Assembly (NCBI GenBank): GCA_963733265.1
Contig: CAVTCF010000001.1
Coordinates: forward strand, 1,426,001-1,490,000
DNA from: PALSA-1006 sp963733265
GTDB taxonomy: Bacteria > Pseudomonadota > Gammaproteobacteria > Burkholderiales > Gallionellaceae
Direction: 5' to 3'
Length of the DNA stretch: 64,000 nucleotides
Shown here: positions 17,034 to 25,124 of the stretch, one piece after another
How the letters are laid out: each line of letters starts with the position of its first letter
Position numbering within the stretch: position 1 is the first letter of the stretch
Program-made: the position numbers and the translations under genes
The notes under the pieces: generated by a model
What the model was told of the DNA's origin: nothing
What the model saw: the letters and a program-made list of their open reading frames with translations, nothing else
Database searches by the model: none

Positions 17034-18968
17034 TTATAGCTTGAAGCTGCGTACTGCACTTTTAAAGGATTGCAGCAAGCTGGCATCATGCTGGTTTTGG
17101 TAGCGCAGTGCAATATATTGCGCAGTGATATTTTGAATTGCAGTCGCGTATTGGGATTTTATTCCGGTAGCACGATTGGCAAAATCTTGCGCTCCTTCAT
17201 GGGGTGCCCGTTCGAAGCCAACCTTGGCCATTTTTTTGCAGAACTGTTGATAATGCTTTTGTATCTCGTCTGTGTTTCGAAGCTGTAATCGGCGCAACAT
17301 AAACAGGGTAAATATTCCCACCAGCAACGCGACTCCCCCAAACATATTCATCGCCAGCTTTTGCCAAGTGATGTCTTCCATACCGAGACGCGTCAGGAAA
17401 GCAAATTGGCGTTCAGTGTCGTACCCCAATACCCATTGGTTCCATTGATTGGTGAACGCATCAAGATTTAGGCGCAGGTTGAGCAAAAGCGGCGATTGTG
17501 TTCGCGCAAAAAAAGGCAAGGCCGCATTGTTTGGCATCGCGGCGCTGAGTCCGTTCCGGATGCGTTCCGGTGCTACGGCGGCAGTGGGGTCGAAACGTAC
17601 CCAGCCGCGATCTTGCAGCCACACTTCGGCCCAGGCATGGGCATCCGATTGGCGCAGGACATAGTAATCGCCATAACTGTTGTATTCGCCGCCTTGATAG
17701 CCGGTGACAACACGAGCAGGAATACCTGCCGCGCGCATTAGAAATACAAAACTGGAAGCATAATATTCGCAAAATCCTTTGCGTGTTTCGAACAGAAAAT
17801 CGTCCACGCTGTTGATGCCGAGTGGAGGTGGTTCGAGCGTGTATTCAAACGTATTTTGATTGAAATAGGCGAGCGCGGTCTTAATAATTAGTTCATCGCT
17901 TGGGTATTGTGAACGCCACTGTGCAGCCAATTGACGGGTTCGCGGATTAAATCCCTCCGGCAATTTGAGCGCACGTTTCATTTGTTGCGGCGGCTCCTCG
18001 AGATTGGCAAGATAATCCATCACCGAGGTGACGTTATAACGCAGGCGCGTGTTTACCAGCGATTTGTTCAGTACCTGAAAATCGGGGGCGAAATCGGCAG
18101 GAATCGAAATCTTTATCGGCATATCCAATGCGAATAGCCAAGGTTTGTTGTTTGCTTCCAAGGTGACGGTATAGCTAACCGGCTGGCTCACTCTGTCTAA
18201 CTTGGGCCGTTGCAGCGTGGCGTTGCGGCCGCGTGTCCAGGTTTTACCGTCGAAATCCCACAGTACCGGTCCGCGCCAGTAGAGCTGGTTTTGCAAGGGC
18301 GGCTTGCCGGTAAAAGTGACACGGAAAGCGACAGCTTCTGACAACGTTAATTTACTCAAGCTACCCGGTGACATGGTGTCGGATAAGCCGCTGCTACCGT
18401 AAGCATCCTGCGGCATCCCCCACAACGGGCCCTGCACACGGGGGAATAGCACAAAGATCAATATTGACAAAGGAATGGCTTGTAACAAAATCGTGGCGGC
18501 GATGCGCAGGCGCGGCATAAATTTAATATTGCCTGTCTGAAGATGTACCCAGGTAGCCATGATGACCAGCAAAGTGAACAACATATAAATTGCAGTGGGA
18601 ATACTTTGCGAGTAGAAAAAGTTGGTAATAATGACAAAGCAGCATAGATAAATCAGCACAGTGGCATCGCGTACTTCGCGTAATTCCAAAAGTTTGAGCG
18701 AGCCAAGCAGGATCAGAAGCGTGACGCCGACTTCTCGTCCGAACAGGGTGCGGAAGCTGAGGGCGATGAAGCCAACGCAGATTAGGGTGACGAGCAACAA
18801 CATCCAGCGCTTGGGCAGCGAATTAGCGGTAGCAGTGAGGTAGGCGCGCCAAGCCAAAAGTACGGCACTTAATGCGCTAACCCATATTGGGAGATGCTCT
18901 GCATGCGGCGCACTAACCAGCAGGAGGCAGGCGATTAATCCATAAATAAGCGGGGCGGTGAGTTTCAT
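17034..18968 (-). CDS. DUF3488/transglutaminase-like membrane protein (TgpA type)
   Basis: The 644-residue protein starts with six or seven closely spaced transmembrane helices in the first 190 residues, typical of the DUF3488 domain, then a periplasmic transglutaminase-like domain with the catalytic Cys in TRKGFCEYYASSFVFLMRAAG, the His in DAHAWAEVWL and the Asp in WVRFDPTAAV. One more helix follows near residue 550, with a short cytosolic tail. TgpA of Pseudomonas is the best-studied relative; the physiological substrate is not known. ATG 18968 overlaps the DUF58 stop (ATGA), so I prefer it to an upstream start inside that gene. The usual third member of this trio, a MoxR ATPase, is not adjacent. 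Confidence 0.87.
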   Translation of the reverse strand: MKLTAPLIYGLIACLLLVSAPHAEHLPIWVSALSAVLLAWRAYLTATANSLPKRWMLLLVTLICVGFIALSFRTLFGREVGVTLLILLGSLKLLELREVRDATVLIYLCCFVIITNFFYSQSIPTAIYMLFTLLVIMATWVHLQTGNIKFMPRLRIAATILLQAIPLSILIFVLFPRVQGPLWGMPQDAYGSSGLSDTMSPGSLSKLTLSEAVAFRVTFTGKPPLQNQLYWRGPVLWDFDGKTWTRGRNATLQRPKLDRVSQPVSYTVTLEANNKPWLFALDMPIKISIPADFAPDFQVLNKSLVNTRLRYNVTSVMDYLANLEEPPQQMKRALKLPEGFNPRTRQLAAQWRSQYPSDELIIKTALAYFNQNTFEYTLEPPPLGINSVDDFLFETRKGFCEYYASSFVFLMRAAGIPARVVTGYQGGEYNSYGDYYVLRQSDAHAWAEVWLQDRGWVRFDPTAAVAPERIRNGLSAAMPNNAALPFFARTQSPLLLNLRLNLDAFTNQWNQWVLGYDTERQFAFLTRLGMEDITWQKLAMNMFGGVALLVGIFTLFMLRRLQLRNTDEIQKHYQQFCKKMAKVGFERAPHEGAQDFANRATGIKSQYATAIQNITAQYIALRYQNQHDASLLQSFKSAVRSFKL

Positions 18969-19918
18969 GGCGCACCAGTGCCAAACAGCGCCAATCTGCG
19001 CAGACACTCCGTTCTATGCGATGGATTATTCTGTGGAGCAATTTCACTGTCCGGCAAGCGCAATCCGCATATTAAACCTTGCGCATCTGCATCCAACACC
19101 CAGCGTGTGAGTAATTCCAGTTTTCGTTCTTGTGCGATGTTGGGTAACAATGCCCAATCCAGCCAAAGCGTTCGACCCTGTTGCGCAACAAATTGTTTGA
19201 CCTGCAATCCCTGTTCGCGCGCCAGGGCTTTCCATGCGATGCGGGGCATGGCATCTCCCGCCACGTAGTTGCGCAATCCGGAAAAATCCTCATCGCCTGT
19301 AACGGGCAACTTGCCGTTGCCATCTTGTGCGGAAGCATCGGGTAAGGGTTGAGGGTTTGATGGTTTTGGGTAGACCAGGCAACGCACATCAAAATGAAGG
19401 TATGTCCAGGCGTGAAAAAGTCCGAAGGGGAAATCCGTGCAAAGCGTTAGCCGCTCGCTATCCAGCCAACCGCGTTTTAAGGCAGGCAAGGCAAGCCGAA
19501 TCTCCGTATGTTGTTGTGCCGGCAGGTCGAATACTGTGTGATGCCCCGCGTCATCCTGTAAATGAATTTGATGACGAGTCAGCGTGCCGGGGTTGTTAAA
19601 ATGAAAAACGAAATAGGCCTGCTCGCCGGCAAATACCGGTTCGACATGTCCCGCGCGTATCTCAAGTTGCGCCATGTTGCGAAAGGCGTGCAACATACTC
19701 ATGCCGCTGGCGGTAGCAAGTAAAAAGGTAAGTATATAGCCCAAGCTCAGGTTGTAATTGATGTCGCCAAGCAGCATCAGCACTAGCACAAAACCGAAGC
19801 CGACACCCTGCCGCGTGGGCAGTATGTAGATACGCCGCTGATTAAGCTCTACCGTGCCAGTTTCGACAGTGCGGCGAAATGCCCAATTGCGGAACCGTTG
19901 TCTGAATGATTTAATCAA
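18965..19918 (-). CDS. DUF58 domain protein
   Basis: This protein has two transmembrane helices near residues 35-75 and a DUF58 domain with the characteristic DEDFSGLRNYVAGDAMPRIAWKALARE (about residues 211-237). DUF58 proteins are normally encoded with a MoxR ATPase and a transglutaminase-like partner, here the next gene. The only in-frame start near the end of homology is TTG 19918. Immediately upstream there is a C6 run (G6 on the plus strand at 19920-19925); deleting one C would join the frame to an ATG at about 19939 with an AGGA ribosome site 8 nt before it, giving MQHSPPLIKSF. The annotated start is therefore uncertain. Confidence 0.83.
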   Translation of the reverse strand: MIKSFRQRFRNWAFRRTVETGTVELNQRRIYILPTRQGVGFGFVLVLMLLGDINYNLSLGYILTFLLATASGMSMLHAFRNMAQLEIRAGHVEPVFAGEQAYFVFHFNNPGTLTRHQIHLQDDAGHHTVFDLPAQQHTEIRLALPALKRGWLDSERLTLCTDFPFGLFHAWTYLHFDVRCLVYPKPSNPQPLPDASAQDGNGKLPVTGDEDFSGLRNYVAGDAMPRIAWKALAREQGLQVKQFVAQQGRTLWLDWALLPNIAQERKLELLTRWVLDADAQGLICGLRLPDSEIAPQNNPSHRTECLRRLALFGTGAP

Positions 19919-20373
19919 TGGGGGGCGAATGTTGCATCAGTCGATTCCTGCAGGAGAAATTCCAAGATGTGCTAAATTTGGATTCTTAATCCTACCTACG
20001 TTGCAAAAGTAATGCAATTGTCTATTTAAAGATGAATCAATATTGTCATGTACGTGATGATTTATTTGATTTATTATTAACTATTGAAATATTTAATAAT
20101 AAATATTAAAACAATTGATTGGCGGAATAATCTGGCTTTATTTAGGCTTCGAGTTAAGAACAAAAAATTAGTTGTAGTACAAGGGTGCTCAGTTTTGTGG
20201 GTATATTATTAGATGGGAATAACATACTGCATGTATGTTAAAGGGGATTCATAGCCTGCTTTAGTGGGTTGTCTTCACTCTGTCTGGCAGGCTCATACAA
20301 TTGGCTTATTTTTTGAAGTTCACACATCGTGCAAAAGGTGTAAGATTACGCACCTTTTTCGGGTTAGTACCAA
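19919..20373. promoter_or_regulatory. AT-rich leader region upstream of sdhC with stacked hairpins
   Basis: No gene is visible in this 455-bp gap. It holds, from left to right: an inverted repeat with 8-bp arms taacatac/gtatgtta and a 5-nt loop (20220-20240), a stem AGCCTGC/GCAGGCT at 20253-20259 and 20287-20293 enclosing a smaller AGTG/CACT stem, and a hairpin AAAAGGTG/CACCTTTTT (20333-20359) ending 14 nt before the sdhC ATG. The first could be an operator, the last resembles an intrinsic terminator or attenuator. The TCA-operon promoter must lie here; I cannot fix its hexamers. Confidence 0.5.
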
Positions 20374-20748
20374 ATGAATAAAAAACGTCCAAAGCATCTC
20401 TCGTTACATTTGATTAAGTTACCTCTGGCTGGATTTGTCTCTATTCTTCATCGTGTTAGCGGTTTTATTCTCTTCTTGTCGTTGCCGTTGCTACTGTGGA
20501 TATTGCAGTCAAGTCTGCGTTCTATCGAGACCTATACCCAACTGACGGAAATCTTGCAATACCCGTTGAGCAAACTAGTAGCTATCGGCTTATTGTGGGC
20601 TTTTCTGCATCACTTCTGTGCGGGCATTCGCTATCTTGCCATTGACTTGCACTTGGGTTCCAGTTTGGCCCAGGCACGAGCCAGCAGCAAGTGGGTGTTG
20701 GCTGTGAGTCTACTGTTGACTGTGTTGATCGGAGTGAAATTATGCTGA
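20374..20748 (+). CDS. sdhC: Succinate dehydrogenase cytochrome b556 subunit SdhC
   Basis: SdhC is one of two membrane anchors of complex II and contributes to heme b and ubiquinone binding. The 124-residue product has RPKHLSLHLIKLPLAGFVSILHRVSG, the classic SdhC start with the S-x-x-H-R-x-S-G motif, and three transmembrane helices; HHFCAGIRYLAIDLHLG contains the heme-ligand His. It overlaps sdhD by 7 nt. The start lacks a strong Shine-Dalgarno sequence. Confidence 0.94.
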   Translation: MNKKRPKHLSLHLIKLPLAGFVSILHRVSGFILFLSLPLLLWILQSSLRSIETYTQLTEILQYPLSKLVAIGLLWAFLHHFCAGIRYLAIDLHLGSSLAQARASSKWVLAVSLLLTVLIGVKLC

Positions 20749-21089
20749 ATCGTGTCGTGACTGGCGCGCATTACGGATTGCGCGATTGGTTGGTGCAACG
20801 CGTTACAGCCGTTGTAATGGTCTTGTTTGTTTTGTTTGTAGTCGGGGATTTGTTGCTGCAACCCAAAGTCGATTACGACGTATGGACAAGTTTGTTTTCC
20901 AATAACGTGACACGTTCCTTTGCGCTACTTTTCTTGCTGAGTCTGTTTTATCACGCATGGATAGGTGCGAGAGATATAGTAATGGATTACGTTAATCCGG
21001 CGAGCGTCCGTTTGCTTATTCATGTCTTGGTCATTTTGGCTTTGTTGTTGTACGCCATCTGGTCGGTACAAATTCTGTGGGGTTTCTAG
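20742..21089 (+). CDS. sdhD: Succinate dehydrogenase membrane anchor subunit SdhD
   Basis: The 115-residue anchor protein has MLNRVVTGAHYGLRDWLVQRVTAVVM at the start, three hydrophobic helices, and FYHAWIGARDIVMDYV in the second, which contributes to the quinone/heme site. ATG 20742 overlaps the sdhC stop; upstream in-frame codons have no family support. It forms complex II with SdhA, SdhB and SdhC, linking succinate oxidation to the quinone pool. Confidence 0.93.
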   Translation: MLNRVVTGAHYGLRDWLVQRVTAVVMVLFVLFVVGDLLLQPKVDYDVWTSLFSNNVTRSFALLFLLSLFYHAWIGARDIVMDYVNPASVRLLIHVLVILALLLYAIWSVQILWGF

Positions 21090-21091
21090 AG

Positions 21092-22855
21092 ATGTCAGTG
21101 ACAAAGCGTACATTTGATGTGGTTGTAGTGGGTGCCGGCGGAGCGGGAATGCGTGCGGCTTTGCAGCTTTCCCAGGCCGGACTGAAAGTTGCGGTGTTAT
21201 CCAAAGTTTTCCCGACACGTTCTCATACCGTCGCGGCGCAGGGCGGTATCGCCGCTTCCTTGGGTAACGTCAAAGAAGATAACTGGCACTGGCATATGTA
21301 TGACACAGTGAAAGGTTCGGATTATCTGGGTGACCAGGATGCGATCGAATATATGTGTCGTGCCGCACCGGAAGTGGTCTACGAACTGGAACACTTCGGT
21401 ATGCCGTTTGATCGCACGGAAGATGGCAAGATTTACCAGCGCCCGTTCGGCGGTCACATGCAAGATTATGGCAAAACGCCGGTAGACAGAGCATGTGCGG
21501 CGGCTGACCGTACCGGACACGCTTTGCTGCACACTTTGTATCAGCAAAATGTACATGCCAATACCAACTTCTTCGTGGAGTGGATGGCGCTCGATTTGAT
21601 TCGTGATCAGGACGGCGATGTGCTGGGCGTTGTTGCGATGGAAATTGAAACCTCGGAAGTGATGATTCTGCACGCGCGTGCAACGTTGTTTGCCACTGGC
21701 GGCGCGGGTCGTATTTTCTCGGCAAGTACCAATGCCTATATTAATACCGGCGACGGCCTCGGTATGGCGGCACGCGCAGGCATCCCGCTCGAAGACATGG
21801 AATTTTTCCAATTCCATCCTACGGGGGTCCACGGTGCGGGCGTGCTCATCACTGAAGGTGTGCGCGGTGAAGGCGGATATCTGGTGAATAAAGACGGCGA
21901 ACGTTTTATGCCGCGTTATGCGCCCACCGCAAAAGATTTGGCCAGCCGCGATGTGGTCGCGCGCGCAATGGCAACCGAGATCAAAGAAGGTCGCGGCTGT
22001 GGCCCGCATGGCGACCATGTTATGCTCAAACTGGATCATTTGGGCGAAGATGTCATTCGTCACCGTCTACCGGGTATTCGTGATATTGCGCTTAAATTTG
22101 CTCACGTTGATCCGGCCAAGTCTCCCATTCCTGTGGTGCCAACTGCGCATTATATGATGGGCGGCATTCCGACCAATTATCACGGACAAGTCGTAGCGCC
22201 GCATGGCACAGCGCCGGAAGACGTGGTACAGGGCTTTTATGCAGTGGGCGAATGTGCCTGTGCATCCGTGCATGGAGCCAATCGCCTCGGGTGTAACTCA
22301 TTACTCGACCTGATCGTGTTCGGACGTGCTGCCGGTCGCCAGATCATCGAAGATTTGAAGACTAATCCCAATCACAAACCGTTGCCTGCGGATGCGGCAG
22401 ATCGTTCTCTGGCGAGACTGGCAAGACTGGAAACTCAGAAACAGGGAGAAAGTGTTGCCGAGGTTGGTGCCGAAATGCGCAAAGTAATGCAAGCTCACTG
22501 TGGTGTGTTCCGCTTTCCTGACTTGTTGGCCGACGGTGTGAAAAGAATTCGGGAAGTTGCGGAACGTGCGAAGAACACGGTCATCAACGATCAAAGCAAA
22601 GTGTTCAACACTGCGCGTATCGAAGCACTGGAGCTGGATAATCTCATTGAAGTCGCGCAAGCCACTATGACAGCGGCTAACGCACGCCAGGAAAGTCGCG
22701 GTGCACATGCCCGCGATGACTTCCCCGAGCGTGATGACAAAAACTGGTTGAAGCACTCGCTGTATTACAGTGCAGACCGTCGTTTGGATTACAAGCCAGT
22801 GAGACTAAAACCGTTAACGGTAGAAACTTTCCCGCTCAAAGCGCGCGTCTACTAA
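21092..22855 (+). CDS. sdhA: Succinate dehydrogenase flavoprotein subunit SdhA
   Basis: SdhA oxidises succinate to fumarate using covalently bound FAD. The 587-residue product has the FAD-binding VVVGAGGAGMRAALQLSQAG near residue 13, the flavinylated His in RSHTVAAQGGIAASLGN, the dicarboxylate-site FHPTGVHGAGVLITEGVRGEGG, and VPTAHYMMGGIPTN near residue 350. ATG 21092 lies 3 nt after the sdhD stop; it removes five vector-like residues encoded by the overlapping sdhD end. It is in the operon with its assembly factor SdhE. Confidence 0.97.
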   Translation: MSVTKRTFDVVVVGAGGAGMRAALQLSQAGLKVAVLSKVFPTRSHTVAAQGGIAASLGNVKEDNWHWHMYDTVKGSDYLGDQDAIEYMCRAAPEVVYELEHFGMPFDRTEDGKIYQRPFGGHMQDYGKTPVDRACAAADRTGHALLHTLYQQNVHANTNFFVEWMALDLIRDQDGDVLGVVAMEIETSEVMILHARATLFATGGAGRIFSASTNAYINTGDGLGMAARAGIPLEDMEFFQFHPTGVHGAGVLITEGVRGEGGYLVNKDGERFMPRYAPTAKDLASRDVVARAMATEIKEGRGCGPHGDHVMLKLDHLGEDVIRHRLPGIRDIALKFAHVDPAKSPIPVVPTAHYMMGGIPTNYHGQVVAPHGTAPEDVVQGFYAVGECACASVHGANRLGCNSLLDLIVFGRAAGRQIIEDLKTNPNHKPLPADAADRSLARLARLETQKQGESVAEVGAEMRKVMQAHCGVFRFPDLLADGVKRIREVAERAKNTVINDQSKVFNTARIEALELDNLIEVAQATMTAANARQESRGAHARDDFPERDDKNWLKHSLYYSADRRLDYKPVRLKPLTVETFPLKARVY

Positions 22856-22874
22856 AAGAAGCTAGGGTTTAAAC

Positions 22875-23570
22875 ATGAAATTTAAAATCTACCGCTACAA
22901 CCCCGACAAAGATACTGCTCCATACATGCAGGAGTACGACCTCAAATTTGAGGCGGGTGACGCTATGTTGTTGGATGCGCTAATGTTGCTGCGGCAGCAG
23001 GATGACAGCCTTGGTTTCCGCAAATCATGCCGCGAAGGTGTATGCGGATCGGATGCGATGAATATCAACGGGCGCAATGGTTTGGCTTGTGTCACGCCGC
23101 TTTCCACGCTTAAGCAACCTATCGAAATTCGTCCCTTGCCCGGGTTGCCGGTCATTCGCGACTTGATTGTTGATATGTCTCAATTCTTTAAACAATATCA
23201 TTCAATCAAACCTTATCTGGTGAACAACGATCCGCCGCCGGAAACAGAGCGTTTGCAATCGCCTAAAGATCGTGCCGAACTGGATGGTTTGTACGAATGT
23301 ATTCTTTGCGGTTGCTGCACGACAGCTTGCCCGTCGTTCTGGTGGAACCCGGATAAATTTGTGGGTCCTTCCGGTTTGTTGCAGGCTTACCGTTTCATCG
23401 CTGATACGCGAGACAAGGCGACAGCCGAACGTCTGGATAATTTGGAAGATCCGTACCGTTTGTTCCGTTGCCATACCATTATGAATTGTGCCGATGTATG
23501 TCCGAAAGAATTGAACCCGACGCAAGCGATCGGCAAGATAAAAGACATGATGATAAAACGCATCGTATGA
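22875..23570 (+). CDS. sdhB: Succinate dehydrogenase iron-sulfur subunit SdhB
   Basis: SdhB passes electrons from FAD to quinone through three clusters. The 231-residue product shows the [2Fe-2S] motif SCREGVCGSDAMNING near residue 51, the [4Fe-4S] motif CILCGCCTTACPSFWW near residue 143 and the [3Fe-4S] region CHTIMNCADVCPKELNP near residue 200. The stop overlaps the sdhE start (ATGA). Confidence 0.97.
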   Translation: MKFKIYRYNPDKDTAPYMQEYDLKFEAGDAMLLDALMLLRQQDDSLGFRKSCREGVCGSDAMNINGRNGLACVTPLSTLKQPIEIRPLPGLPVIRDLIVDMSQFFKQYHSIKPYLVNNDPPPETERLQSPKDRAELDGLYECILCGCCTTACPSFWWNPDKFVGPSGLLQAYRFIADTRDKATAERLDNLEDPYRLFRCHTIMNCADVCPKELNPTQAIGKIKDMMIKRIV

Positions 23571-23803
23571 AGGAACTGGAACGTGTGCGATGGCGCTGCC
23601 GGCGCGGATTGCTGGAACTGGACATCGTACTCGGACGTTTCGTCGAGCAGCACTATGCGGGGCTGAATGAATTGGAAAAAGTGGCATTCGACGTTTTGCT
23701 CGACATGCCCGATAATTCCCTGTGGGATATGATTACAGGAAGAGTAGAGCCTCCTCTGGAACTGCAACAAAAAGCACTGTTGGAGAGGCTTAAAGTGGTT
23801 TGA
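23567..23803 (+). CDS. sdhE: FAD assembly factor SdhE
   Basis: SdhE promotes covalent flavinylation of SdhA. The 78-residue product carries the signature RRGLLELD (RGxxE type) followed by DIVLGRFVEQHYAGLNELEKVAFDVLLDMPDNSLWDMITG. The ATG at 23567 overlaps the sdhB stop. Its position between sdhB and gltA is the usual one in betaproteobacteria. Confidence 0.95.
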   Translation: MKELERVRWRCRRGLLELDIVLGRFVEQHYAGLNELEKVAFDVLLDMPDNSLWDMITGRVEPPLELQQKALLERLKVV

Positions 23804-23831
23804 TCGTCGCAACACAACTAAGGGGTTGAAT

Positions 23832-25118
23832 ATGGAAAAGCAGCGCAGCGCAACACTCACACTAGATGATGGACGTAGTCTCGATTTGCCAATCTTGTCC
23901 GGGTCACTGGGCCCGGATGTGCTTGATATCCGGCACTTGAATAAGTTGGGTGTGTTTACGTTTGACCCTGCATTCTTCGCGACTTCCAGTTGTACTTCGG
24001 CAATTACATACATTGATGGCGACGCGGGCTTGCTTTATTACCGCGGTTATCCGATTGAGCAACTGGCCGAAAAGTCAGATTTTCTGGAAGTGTGTTACCT
24101 GCTGCTGAATGGTGAATTACCCGATGCCAAAGAAGGCGCGGAGTTTGTAAATACTGTAAAAAATCACACCATGGTACATGAGCAACTGGTTCGCTTCTTC
24201 AGCGGCTTCCGCCGCGATGCTCACCCGATGGCGGTGATGGTGGGAGTGGTTGGTGCACTGTCCGCTTTCTACCACGATTCACTTGATATTCAAAATCCCG
24301 AACATCGGCGTATATCAGCGCTGCGTTTGATTGCCAAAGTGCCGACCATTGCCGCAATGGCGCACAAGTATCACACAGGTTTTCCGTTTATGTATCCGAA
24401 AAATAATTTCAGCTACGTGGAAAACTTCATGTACATGATGTTTGCAAACCCGGCCGAGGAATATGTTCCCAATCCCGTGCTGGTGCGGGCGCTTGAGCGG
24501 ATATTTATTCTGCATGCCGACCATGAACAAAATGCATCGACTTCAACGGTACGTTTGGCCGGATCGAGCGGCGCAAATCCGTTTGCCTGCATTGCTTCCG
24601 GTATCGCCACCTTGTGGGGTCCGGCGCATGGCGGAGCAAATGAAGCCGCACTTTTAATGCTGGAAGAAATCGGTGACGCTTCACGCGTATCTGAATATGT
24701 GCAAGGCGTTAAAGACAAGAAATATAAACTGATGGGTTTTGGTCACCGCGTTTATAAAAACATGGATCCGCGCGCCAGTGTGATGCGCAAAACTTGCCAC
24801 GAAGTTCTCAAAGAACTCAAGCTTGAAAACGACAAGTTGTTTGCGCTGGCGATGGAGTTGGAAAAAACCGCTCTGAGCGACCCGTATTTTATCGAACGCA
24901 AACTCTATCCGAATGTGGACTTCTACTCCGGCATCGTGCTGCGCGCGCTGGGAATTCCGACGAATATGTTTACGGTAATTTTTGCCGTGGCGCGAACCAT
25001 CGGCTGGATTTCGCAATGGAATGAAATGATCTCGGATCCTGACAATAAAATCGGTCGTCCGCGCCAGTTGTATCGCGGAGCAGTTAAACGGGATTACCCT
25101 GCCAAAGGAAAATGTTGA
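23832..25118 (+). CDS. gltA: Citrate synthase GltA
   Basis: Type II citrate synthase condensing oxaloacetate with acetyl-CoA. The 428-residue product has ITYIDGDAGLLYYRGYPIEQLAE near residue 50, HADHEQNASTSTVRLAGSSGANP with the catalytic His, GPAHGGANEAALLML, and GFGHRVYKNMDPRA with the second catalytic His; DFYSGIVLRALGIPTNMFTV contains the catalytic Asp. ATG 23832 has AAGGGG upstream and is preferred over TTG 23826. It is followed 6 nt later by sucA. Confidence 0.97.
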   Translation: MEKQRSATLTLDDGRSLDLPILSGSLGPDVLDIRHLNKLGVFTFDPAFFATSSCTSAITYIDGDAGLLYYRGYPIEQLAEKSDFLEVCYLLLNGELPDAKEGAEFVNTVKNHTMVHEQLVRFFSGFRRDAHPMAVMVGVVGALSAFYHDSLDIQNPEHRRISALRLIAKVPTIAAMAHKYHTGFPFMYPKNNFSYVENFMYMMFANPAEEYVPNPVLVRALERIFILHADHEQNASTSTVRLAGSSGANPFACIASGIATLWGPAHGGANEAALLMLEEIGDASRVSEYVQGVKDKKYKLMGFGHRVYKNMDPRASVMRKTCHEVLKELKLENDKLFALAMELEKTALSDPYFIERKLYPNVDFYSGIVLRALGIPTNMFTVIFAVARTIGWISQWNEMISDPDNKIGRPRQLYRGAVKRDYPAKGKC

Positions 25119-25124
25119 TCCTAA

